From contig NZ_CP051131.1 in the NCBI RefSeq assembly GCF_013378075.1, positions 992,001 to 1,056,000 on the forward strand: a stretch of 64,000 bases of DNA. Reading direction: 5' to 3'. This document shows positions 54,055-62,700 of the stretch, one piece after another. The stretch's first letter is position 1. Every line of letters starts with the position of its first letter. The notes beneath the pieces were generated by a model. It was not told where the DNA came from and did not search any database. It worked only from the letters and a program-made list of their open reading frames with translations. The DNA is from Parasphingopyxis algicola. Lineage in GTDB: Bacteria; Pseudomonadota; Alphaproteobacteria; Sphingomonadales; Sphingomonadaceae. Position numbers and translations under genes: made by a program.

Positions 54055-54851
54055 CTAGGCTTCGTGGACAAAGGGTATCCATAGTTTAATTGAGACGAGC
54101 GCGACGAAGCCGAGGTAGGATTCCTTGGTTTTGTCGTAGCGGGTCGCGATGCGACGCCAGTTCTTGAGTTTGTTGAACAGGCGCTCGATCAGGTTGCGCC
54201 ACTTGTATTTTGCGCGATCGTGCTGCGCGGGATTGCGCCGGTTGGCCTTGGCGGGGATCACTGCCTCGACGCCTGCAGCGGCAATCTCACCGCGGATGGC
54301 GTCGGCATCATAGCCGCGGTCGGCGAGAAAGGCTTCGATCCGATCGCCGATTATCCGGAACAGCGGCGCAAAGCCTTGTACGTCATGCGCCTGGCCCGGT
54401 GTCAGCACGAAGCCGAGTGGGAGGCCTCTCGCATCGCACCGCGCGTGGAGCTTGGTGGTGAAGCCGCCTCGCGATCGGCCAAGCGCCTCGGTTTGCTGAG
54501 TCCCCTTTTTATGCCGACGGCACAATGATGTGCCCGGACTACCGTGCTATCGATCATGTCGGCGGCGCTATCGCGGCCAGCCAGTTCGGCCAGCGTCTCG
54601 AGCATGGCATCGAACACACCGGTCGTGACCCATCTTCGATAGCGCCGGAAAACGCTGTTCCACTTGCCATACTCATCGGGGAGATGTCGCCATTGCGCGC
54701 CCGTCCGGGCGATCCACATCATGCCCTCGAAGTAACGGCGGTTATCCTGCGCAGGTCGGCAGCTGCGTCCCCGCTCCGGAGGCAGCAACGGCCCTATCAA
54801 CGCCCATTCTTCATCCAACACCCCGATCCGCTCGCCCAATGCCGCCTCCAA
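54055..54851 (-). CDS. IS5-family transposase made by -1 frameshift
   Basis: Two overlapping frames: 54402-54851 (MEAALGERIGVLDEEWALIG, IGPLLPPERGRSCRPAQDNR, MIDSTVVRAHHC) and 54055-54525 (GGFTTKLHARCDARGLPLGF, DRGYDADAIRGEIAAAGVEA, KWRNLIERLFNKLKNWRRIA). They meet at a slippery A5G4 tract (54502-54510), where a -1 shift joins them, as is common in this IS group. DDE residues are in IDSTVVRAHH, FLADRGYDAD and the later ERLFNK. The stop codon TAG is supplied by the CTAG target duplication. Confidence 0.85.
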
Positions 54852-54904
54852 AAGGCAGCCTTGAATCGAAGGACGAGTCTCAGGTCAAGCTTTGTCCACG
54901 AAGC
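54059..54904 (-). mobile_element. IS5-family insertion sequence with CTAG target duplication
   Basis: 846 bases with perfect inverted ends GCTTCGTGGACAAAG-like (GCTTCGTGGACA ... TGTCCACGAAGC) and a CTAG duplication at 54055-54058 and 54905-54908. It is inserted inside the tip-coding region of Rhs cassette F. Both transposase frames are open, so it looks functional or recently so. Confidence 0.88.
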
Positions 54905-55891
54905 CTAGGCCTGCTCCAATTATTAGGGTCCCAGTCACTCCACCGTAAAACACTCTACCACTTAAGCAAGGTGGTATTTCCTCTTCCTCTTCGTTTTCAA
55001 TTTCAGGCAAATCAATAGGTTCGATACCGACCAAGAATGATTCGACTTCCCGATCGGCGCCCGGCGTACCGGCGCCGGTATTATGCCTGCATTTGTCAAT
55101 CCAGCGCCATAGGTTGGTGCAACAACGCAGATCCCCGCTGGGCAAAGCCCCCACGGATCGGTCGCATTCACCGGATCGTTGAGTACATAGGCGTAGAGGT
55201 TCATGCCGCCCTGATATCCGATCGGATCGGTCTGCATGAACCGGCCGAGTTCGGCGCTGTACACCCGGTTGCGCATATAGGTCAGCCCCACCTCGGGCAG
55301 CCAGAGCTGGCCCGCATACTGGAACGCGCCCGCATTGCCGGTTCCCGGCTCGCCGAACGGGCCGTAGCTGTTCGCGGCCAGCTGCGCGCCCGTGCCGCCG
55401 TCGACGAGCGCGATCACGCTGCCCCGCTCGTCGGTCAGCACATAGCGCCGGTCCGCCGTCGCCATGCCTGAGCCCTCGTAGATCGTCACCGGCGCGCCCA
55501 GGCTGCCGGGCGTGAACACATAGCGCTCGGCGATCGTCGAGCCAGAAAGGCCCGAGAAGCGCGCAACGATCCGGTCCCCGTCCCACAGATAGCGGCGGTC
55601 CTGCGCGCTGTCGGCGGCATCCACCCGGTACAGCCGGCCCAGTGGATCGTAGCTATAGCTGGCGACCAATACGCCGCCCTCCGATACCGAAGCCAGCCGG
55701 TTCAGGCTGTCATAGCTGTAGGTGCGCGTCCCATCGCCGATCAGATTGCCGCGCGTGTCATAGGTCGGCATCATCATACTTGCCAGCGGGTGGGTTGGTG
55801 CCCGTATAAAGGCCCAAGTTTCGGAGAAAGTTACTAGAATCTAGAGGTAGTATATATAAATAATATTACTGAGGCATATAATACTCTATCT

Positions 55892-56281
55892 TTATCCGCA
55901 TATGCGGCGAATGTTAATCAGCAGCTGATCCTTGACTCTAACTAAATCTTCAACTTCAGTTTCCGTGACATCTACAAAGAGCGGGCGCTGCATATCAATC
56001 AAAATTTTTGATGCGCCAAGATAGCTAATCGCGATATCACCCGAAGAATTTTTAATTGTTACTATAAATCCGTGAGATGCTTGGCGATCATCTGTGTTAT
56101 AGAATTCGAATCCATTGCTTTCTGCTATTTCAAACGCATATTGAACTATTTCATTTCTATGAGCAGCAACATCGCATTCGACAATTCCCTCATTTGCTGG
56201 AATAGAAGAGAAGTTACAGCTAGATAAATAAAAAGTAATGAATAAAAAAATGGCTGATCTATTGAATGTACTTTTTTTCAT
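55892..56281 (-). CDS. Array 2 immunity-like lipoprotein E
   Basis: A 129-residue AT-rich gene starting 5 bases after the cassette E stop, without a clear ribosome-binding site, so coupled. The N-terminus MKKSTFNRSAIFLFITFYLS with lipobox LSSC indicates a lipoprotein; the mature part includes GIVECDVAAHRNEIVQYAFE, RQASHGFIVTIKNSSGDIAI and RPLFVDVTETEVEDLVRVKD. Lipoprotein location places protection outside the cytoplasm, consistent with an envelope-active tip. Family unknown. Confidence 0.72.
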   Translation of the reverse strand: MKKSTFNRSAIFLFITFYLSSCNFSSIPANEGIVECDVAAHRNEIVQYAFEIAESNGFEFYNTDDRQASHGFIVTIKNSSGDIAISYLGASKILIDMQRPLFVDVTETEVEDLVRVKDQLLINIRRICG

Positions 56282-56286
56282 TTGAT

Positions 56287-57489
56287 TTAGCCGCAATTTG
56301 AATTGGTGGGACCGGAAATTTCATAAGAGTTTGTTTGGACGTCTGAGACGCCAACGCCCGGCAATCCGACGCCAATAGCTAGTGTCGGCGGTCCACCATC
56401 ATCAGGCAACGTTATTCCCAAAACTGCCCCTGCGAGTCCGACTGAAATTTGCCTTCCATTATTGGGTGTCGACCGTTCGACCGGGCCAAAGGTGAGAGCG
56501 CCATAAAGCGCCGAACCACCGCCGCCAAAGGTGAAGGCCCTGGTCGTGTTGCTCCTCACCCTACCCGAGGCGTCTGCAGACAAACCAGTGCTAAGCGTGC
56601 TGCCGAAAAGCGCTACAAAACCGCCACCGGCTTCAAAACCGATGGCAGTATTGCAAATAAGTGTCCTTGAAATGTTAGAAGCGTTCGGCTCTGGGTATCC
56701 TTGGGGGAAATCACCATCCTCAAACGGGTTTTCTTGGAGGACAAATAGACCGTCATCCCAAGGCCCAAATCCAAACGAAAAATCTAACACGCCGCTTCCA
56801 CTGGGAACCCAACCAAACCCACATGTACCACTATCATCGCCCAACGAAACGCAATTGCGCCGAAAGATACCAAAATCGCCAAAAATTCGCAGCGAATCGT
56901 CCTCCCAACCAATAACGTGGGGATCGGTAATTTCGAACGAACGTCCGGCTATTCGTCCCCAACGCGCCAAAACTTCACGGCCGGTTCGCCTCCTTAACCG
57001 CCGTTGTTGAAGTCCTAACGGATCGATCGCATTCACCGGATCATTCCCTGTATATCCATAGAGGTTCATGCCGCCCTGGTACCCAATCGGATCGGTCTGC
57101 AGGAACCGGCCGAGCTCGGCGCTGTACACCCGGTTGCGCATGTACGTCAGCCCGGCCTCGGGCAGCCAGAGCTGGCCGGTGTATTGGAACGCGCCCGCAT
57201 TGCCCGTTCCCGGTGCGCCGAACGGGCCGTAGCTGTTGGCCGCGAGCTGTGCGCCCGTGCCGCCGTCGGTCAGCGCGATCACGCTGCCCCGCTCGTCCAC
57301 TAGCACATAGCGCCGGTCCGCCGTCGCCATGCCTCCGCCCTCGTAGATCGTCACCGGCGCGCCCAGGCTGCCCGGCGTGAACACATAGCGCTCGGCGATC
57401 GTCGAGCCCGACAGGCCCGAGAAGCGCGCGACGATCCGGTCCCCGTCCCACAGATAGCGGCGGTCTTGCGCGCCGTCCGCCGCATCCAC
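56287..57489 (-). CDS. Rhs cassette E: core fragment with glycine-rich tip
   Basis: A 400-residue reading from a GTG; core homology starts already at about 57620 ([20 protein letters not shown]), immediately after immunity gene D. Core to [34 protein letters not shown]. Tip: [40 protein letters not shown], then Cys-containing [20 protein letters not shown], glycine-rich [20 protein letters not shown] and C-terminal [20 protein letters not shown]. The glycine-rich, alternating-hydrophobic sequence suggests beta structure. No known toxin family recognised. Confidence 0.75.
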   Translation of the reverse strand: MDAADGAQDRRYLWDGDRIVARFSGLSGSTIAERYVFTPGSLGAPVTIYEGGGMATADRRYVLVDERGSVIALTDGGTGAQLAANSYGPFGAPGTGNAGAFQYTGQLWLPEAGLTYMRNRVYSAELGRFLQTDPIGYQGGMNLYGYTGNDPVNAIDPLGLQQRRLRRRTGREVLARWGRIAGRSFEITDPHVIGWEDDSLRIFGDFGIFRRNCVSLGDDSGTCGFGWVPSGSGVLDFSFGFGPWDDGLFVLQENPFEDGDFPQGYPEPNASNISRTLICNTAIGFEAGGGFVALFGSTLSTGLSADASGRVRSNTTRAFTFGGGGSALYGALTFGPVERSTPNNGRQISVGLAGAVLGITLPDDGGPPTLAIGVGLPGVGVSDVQTNSYEISGPTNSNCG

Positions 57490-57625
57490 CCGCCACAGCC
57501 GGCCCAGCGGATCGTAGCCGTACGTGGCGACCGCCGCCCCGCCTTCCGATACCGCGGTCAGCCGGTTCAGGCTGTCATAGCTGAAGGTGTGCGTCCCGTC
57601 CCCGGTCAGATTGCCTTGTGCGGAG

Positions 57626-58018
57626 TTAACTACACCGGTCGTCAGAAACCTTCATTGCCACAAACACACCCGCATCATCGCCGGTGCTGAAAAACTGACC
57701 GATTGTTCCATTTGGCAGGGAATTGAAGGCTCCTAATAGCACCTGGTTTGGTTCTGGCTGTACTACCACACGATCATCGCGAATCAAAAACTCAACCCTC
57801 GGGACGGACTGTATTGTCACATCGCCGGGCAATTCTTCAGCGGAAAAATGCGCTACAAATTGCCCGTCGACCAATATTTCGTTGTTGCTTGTTAATTCGA
57901 TGGTAGATCGTTCGACTGCATAGCAACCGATGTAATCAACCTTCCCATTGCCGGCCAAATTTGTGCAAGATGTCAAAATGACGAACCAGATTGGAAACGT
58001 GAAAACGAGTTTTCTCAT
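57626..58018 (-). CDS. Array 2 immunity-like lipoprotein D
   Basis: A 130-residue AT-rich gene; stop of cassette D is at 58037 and the ATG at 58018 (a TTG at 58033 is also possible). N-terminus [20 protein letters not shown] has lipobox LTSC, so it is predicted to be a lipoprotein. Mature part: [60 protein letters not shown]. No family recognised. Its end adjoins the core of cassette E. Confidence 0.72.
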   Translation of the reverse strand: MRKLVFTFPIWFVILTSCTNLAGNGKVDYIGCYAVERSTIELTSNNEILVDGQFVAHFSAEELPGDVTIQSVPRVEFLIRDDRVVVQPEPNQVLLGAFNSLPNGTIGQFFSTGDDAGVFVAMKVSDDRCS

Positions 58019-58036
58019 TTTTTCTCTACCCAACTG

Positions 58037-59230
58037 TCAATTTTGCTGAGCCGGACAGATTGGCTGATTGCTCTCGGTCACAAATGTGTTTCCCGCAGTG
58101 AGGAATGCACCGGCTCCTATCCCAAGTACAGTACCTGAACCACCGGACAATCCATCAAGATTAAAATTGGCTGTACCTCCGGGAATGGATACGTCAAAAC
58201 CCAGCCCGACAAAATCTGCGAAAGTGTCCACGGCGCCGATATTTGCACTTGCACTACCGCCACCGCCTGCCGCGCCGCCAATCCGAAAAGCTGTACCCCT
58301 AGCTCCTGTTGAAGGAATTCGGAATCTGATGCGTGAGGCGGTCGCACCAAAATATCGAGCTGCGGTGGCAGTTTCTTCGAATGTTTGAACTGGCCCATCA
58401 GTTGGCGCAATACACGGCTTAGGTTCCGGCAAAACCGTATAGGGTATCTCCGGAGGGACCGGGAGCCTTATTATCGGCCCCGTTGGCCTCAAGTCCCTGA
58501 GGCTGGTACCCGTGCCTGGATTACACCGAGGCTTTCCTCCCGAACCCGACCGGCTACAGTTCGCCGTCACCACAATGACATTGAGCTCCGGAATATTCTC
58601 AATCGCTTCCTGAAACACGCGATTGAAATCTTCGATTCCAAACAACACGGCCAATGACGGCTGCGACAGTTCGATCCCCCTTGGTTGGCCAGTGACAACA
58701 ATTTCTAACCCCAACGGATCGGTCGCATTCACCGGATCGTTGTACACATAGGCGTAGAGGTTCATGCCGCCCTGATACCCGATCGGATCGGTCTGCAGGA
58801 ACCGTCCGAGCTCGGCGCTGTATACCCGGTTGCGCATATAGGTGAGCCCCGCCTCGGGCAGCCAGAGCTGGCCCGTGTATTGGAACGCGCCCGTATTGCC
58901 GGTTCCCGGCTCGCCGAACGGGCCGTAGCTGTTCGCGGCCAGCTGCGCGCCCGTGCCGCCGTCGGTCAGCGCGATCACGCTGCCCCGCTCGTCCACTAGC
59001 ACATAGCGCCGGTCCGCCGTCGCCATGCCTGAGCCCTCGTAGATCGTCACCGGCGCGCCCAGGCTCCCGGGCGTGAACACATAGCGCTCCGCGATCGTCG
59101 AACCCCCGATCCCGGCAAAGCGCGTCACGATCCGGTCCCCGTCCCACAGATAGCGGCGGTCCTGCGCGCTGTCCGCCGCGTCCGCCTTAGTCCTTGCATC
59201 GGGGCGGGTCATCCATGTCCCAAATTGCAA
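58037..59230 (-). CDS. Rhs cassette D: core fragment with glycine-rich tip
   Basis: A 397-residue reading from TTG; after 15 unrelated residues (MQFGTWMTRPDARTK) the core begins [20 protein letters not shown] and runs to [34 protein letters not shown]. Tip: EIVVTGQPRGIELSQPSLAV, FEETATAARYFGATASRIRF, GTAFRIGGAAGGGGSASANI and VGLGFDVSIPGGTANFNLDG, ending NTFVTESNQPICPAQQN. Resembles the other array 2 tips in Gly-rich, Cys-Pro C-terminal character. The unusual start may be chance. Confidence 0.75.
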   Translation of the reverse strand: MQFGTWMTRPDARTKADAADSAQDRRYLWDGDRIVTRFAGIGGSTIAERYVFTPGSLGAPVTIYEGSGMATADRRYVLVDERGSVIALTDGGTGAQLAANSYGPFGEPGTGNTGAFQYTGQLWLPEAGLTYMRNRVYSAELGRFLQTDPIGYQGGMNLYAYVYNDPVNATDPLGLEIVVTGQPRGIELSQPSLAVLFGIEDFNRVFQEAIENIPELNVIVVTANCSRSGSGGKPRCNPGTGTSLRDLRPTGPIIRLPVPPEIPYTVLPEPKPCIAPTDGPVQTFEETATAARYFGATASRIRFRIPSTGARGTAFRIGGAAGGGGSASANIGAVDTFADFVGLGFDVSIPGGTANFNLDGLSGGSGTVLGIGAGAFLTAGNTFVTESNQPICPAQQN

Positions 59231-59250
59231 GAACAGATATCGACCAACAG

Positions 59251-59733
59251 CTAAACATTTAGGCTGTCTGCATTTAGGCTGTCTGCATTTTTCAAAATTG
59301 AGAAGAAATTTCTGAGAGCAATGTTACATATCAAAAAAAACAACAACGTAGACAACAAGAAAGACACAATAGCCTCTATTATAAATACACCATTAAACGC
59401 TAAGTTCATAATAGCCCATATTATGAAAATCATACATGGATACGAAATATAAGATCTAAAAGAAAATCGCGCTACATAGAGAACGCGCCCTTTATCATCC
59501 AAAAAAAATTTTATTCTTCTTATGTAAGAAAATGGATGATAATTTTGCCAAAATGATCGCCATCCACGTCTTTCAAAAACTATGCAGTTATCTTCATTAG
59601 CATGCCTAGATATAGGTTTATAAAACCGCATATTGAATTTATCGAATGAGCGCTTGACTTGATTCAGAGAAGAAAACGAAGAATGGTCTTTCTTGTAACC
59701 CAAAATTAGGTGAAAATTACTGATGATGGTCAT
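59251..59733 (-). CDS. Array 2 immunity-like membrane protein 2
   Basis: A 160-residue AT-rich gene, ATG 4 bases after the main Rhs stop. N-terminal soluble part MTIISNFHLILGYKKDHSSF, then WQNYHPFSYIRRIKFFLDD and two C-terminal membrane segments (CMIFIIWAIMNLAFNGVF, AIVSFLLSTLLFFLICNIAL). It is related to immunity protein F by the NYHPFxYI motif and topology. A 15-base in-frame duplication makes NADSL twice at the end (59256-59285). Predicted inner membrane. Confidence 0.75.
   Translation of the reverse strand: MTIISNFHLILGYKKDHSSFSSLNQVKRSFDKFNMRFYKPISRHANEDNCIVFERRGWRSFWQNYHPFSYIRRIKFFLDDKGRVLYVARFSFRSYISYPCMIFIIWAIMNLAFNGVFIIEAIVSFLLSTLLFFLICNIALRNFFSILKNADSLNADSLNV
59256..59285 (-). repeat. 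15-base tandem duplication in immunity gene 2
   Basis: CATTTAGGCTGTCTG is repeated directly, in frame, at the 3' end of the gene, encoding NADSL twice. Parallel to the duplication at 41355-41384 in immunity gene B. Confidence 0.9.
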
Positions 59734-59737
59734 GATT

Positions 59738-62700
59738 TTATTGCGCTTCTATCGGGCAATAGGCGAAAAGTATCTCCGTTTCTGTGATTTGACCGCTTCC
59801 TCCTGAACCAACGGTCAGTCCCCCTGACGCTGAATTCAATCGCCCAGTCTGCGGATCAACGTTTACGGTCACACTGATTGGAAAAGCTGCAATTGATACT
59901 GCGAAACTTGCTCCAGTAAAGCTCTCAAGACTACGAGCCACACCCCCCTCTCCACTTAATCCAAGATCGTATCCTAGGCCACCGCCAATAGTACGATATA
60001 TTCCTCGCGCTCCGCCAGTGGTTTCGAATGTTCCAATGCCTGCGAGCGGTCCTCCACCACCTACGCCCGTAAATGTTGCCGCCGAATAGGTCACTACGCC
60101 TTCTAAACAGTCTTCCAATGTGTATTCTTCCGTTTCCTCCTCTGAACTCTCAGGCGAAAAACCAACCTCGCCAATCGCTCCTTCCAGTCCGGCGCCTAAT
60201 CCCGCTCCACCGCCTATAATCTCAAGATCGCTTCCTGAATAGCAAAAGGAAGTGCCCGCACAAGCTTGCACCCTTCCGCCGATTACTACGATAGTGACCG
60301 GATCGGACGTTTCCCGCAGCCCCAGCGGATCGATAAAATTCACCGGATCGTTGAGCACATAGGCGTAGAGGTTCATGCCGCCCTGATACCCGATGGGATC
60401 GGTCTGCAGGAACCGGCCGAGCTCGGCGCTGTATACCCGGTTGCGCATATAGGTCAGCCCCGCCTCGGGCAGCCAGAGTTGGCCGGCGTACTGGAACGCG
60501 CCGGCATTGCCCGTTCCCGGTGCGCCGAACGGGCCGTAGCTGTTGGCGGCAAGCTGCGCGCCCGTGCCGCCGTCGGTCAGCGCGATCACGCTGCCCCGCT
60601 CGTCGGTCAGCACATAGCGCCGGTCCCCCGTCGCCATGCCTGAGCCCTCGTAGATCGTCACCGGCGCGCCCAGGCTGCCGGGCGTGAACACATAGCGCTC
60701 CGCGATCGTCGAACCCCCGATCCCGGCAAAGCGCGTCACGATCCGGTCCCCGTCCCACAGATAGCGGCGGTCTTGCGCGCTGTCGGCGGCATCCACGCGG
60801 TACAGCCGGCCCAGCGGGTCGTAACCGTAGCTGGCGATCGTAACCCCGCCATCCGATACCGCGGTCAGCCGGTTGAGGCTGTCATAGCTGAAGGTGTGCG
60901 TCCCGTCCCCGGTCAGATTGCCGCGACCGTCATAGGTCGGCGTGATCGCGCTCCCGGCGGGCGGGGTGATGTTCGTGTAGCGGTTCAGGCCGTTCGCCGT
61001 GTAGCCCGTCGTGCCCGGAGAGAGGGCGTCCCATTGATAGCGGCTCGTATCGCGGCCGCGCGTCGCGATCTGGTTCGCCGGGTTGAAGGTGAAGTCCGCC
61101 TCCACATCGCCCGGATAGGCCGGCGCGGGCAGGTCGATCCCCAGCGTGTCCAGCCGCTGCGCGGCATCATAGGCGAAGTTCTGGTCGGCCGCGTTCACCC
61201 CGCTGCCCGCCGTCCACTGGGTCGGGCGGTTCAGCGTGTCATAGGTGACCAAACCGAGCCGCGATCCGATCCCGCTCGTCGCATTGGCGAAGATCAGCCG
61301 CAGCGTGCCGGTGATCCAGTAGTCATAGGAGAAATAGCTGGTATCGGGATGGGTGATCCGCGTCCGCGCGCCGTCCAGCCGGTATTGCGAGCTGACCGTG
61401 CCGAGCGGGCCCGCCTCGGTCAGCTGGCGGCCGAATATGTCATAGGTGAAGGTGAGGTTGTGGCCCGATTGCGACGCGGTCAGCATGCGCGAGAAATTGT
61501 CATAGGTATAGCTGACGTCCGGATCGGAGCCCGGCAGGTTCATCAGCGTGCGGCGGTCGAGATCGTCATAGGTGAAATTGATCGTCGTGCCGTCGCGCAG
61601 CCGCCGCGCCGTGACATTGCCGTTATCGTCATAGGTGAAGCGCTCATAATCGGTCGCCGAGCTGCCGGTACCGGACGCGTTGGGGTAGCGCATGTCGCGC
61701 AGCCGGTCGAAGCCGTCATAGATATAGGTGGTGAGATTGCCCTCGCCGTCGGCGAGCGTTTCGACCCGGCCGTTATCGGTGAAGGTGCGGACAAAGGCGT
61801 TGGCGACTTCCGCGGTCGATTGACCGTTGGCGACACGGATCACGCGGCGAGCATTATCGTAAAAATATCCCGTGATCCGGTCCGGCCCGAAACTGCCTGC
61901 GGTATCCGGCGTGCAGGCGCTGGCGGGGGGTGTCGCAAATTCGGCCGGGTTCATGCGGACTGCAATGCAGGTCGGCAGGCCGTCCGGATGATAGCTGTAA
62001 TCGACATGGGAGAAGCGGGTCGCGCTGCCTGTATCGTTGGCGCGCACTTCGCGCCAGCTGAGTCGGCCAATATCGTCATAGCCGGAGACGACCGACTGGG
62101 CGACGGAAAAGGCGTTCCAGGCGCTCTGGCTCGTTCCGGTTACCGTGCCGTAATCGGCGCGCGTGACATTGCCGTTATCGTCATAGACAAAGCGCTGGGC
62201 GAGGCTGCGCTGCGCGGCCGCGCCGTCGGGATCGGGCGCGATCATGCCTTCGAGCTGGATCCCGGCATTGTAGCGATAGGTGGTCGTGCGGAAGCTGCCG
62301 GTCGCATATTCCTCGGCCTCGGTCAGCACATTGCCGAACGGATCATAGGTGTAGCGCGTATCGCGTTCGAGCGAGCCGTTGCCGGCGCGCACGGTGATTT
62401 CCTCGGGCAGGAGATTCGTCGCCGGCGCGCCACCCGCGCCATAGTCGAACAGGATTTCGAGTTGGTCGGCGGTGTCGTTGCAGGTCAGATATTCGCCTGT
62501 GGCGCACGACAATGCCTGGGTCAGCCGCCACACGGGCGTGGCTGCCGGGAAGATAGTGCTCGATGCGGAGGTCCGATACCGTGCATATTGCTGCTCATGA
62601 TTATACACTGTCGCCGGTCGCGGAGCGAGGCCGGCGCCGTCCGGATCGGGCAGGGTGACAACCTCAAGCCCTCCGTGAATCTGGTCCCACACATAGTTTG

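Larger units (their letters stand above)
53723..55777 (-). pseudogene. Rhs cassette F, frameshifted and split by an IS
   Basis: A core fragment (from about PTYDTRGNLIGDGTRTYSYD to [30 protein letters not shown]), then a tip that begins CPAGICVVAPTYGAGLTNAG. The tip changes frame near the APVRRAPIG codons: the continuing homology is EIENEEEEEIPPCLSGRVFY, GGVTGTLIIGAGL. The IS element then interrupts it. Beyond it, bases 54054-53723 continue with GTGQFETTGGARGVYGVIGA and end ILTLQCPGDLSE. Removing IS and its CTAG duplication restores GAGLVLGTGQFETT in one frame. Both lesions make it a pseudogene. The tip resembles that of the main Rhs protein of array 2. Confidence 0.8.
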
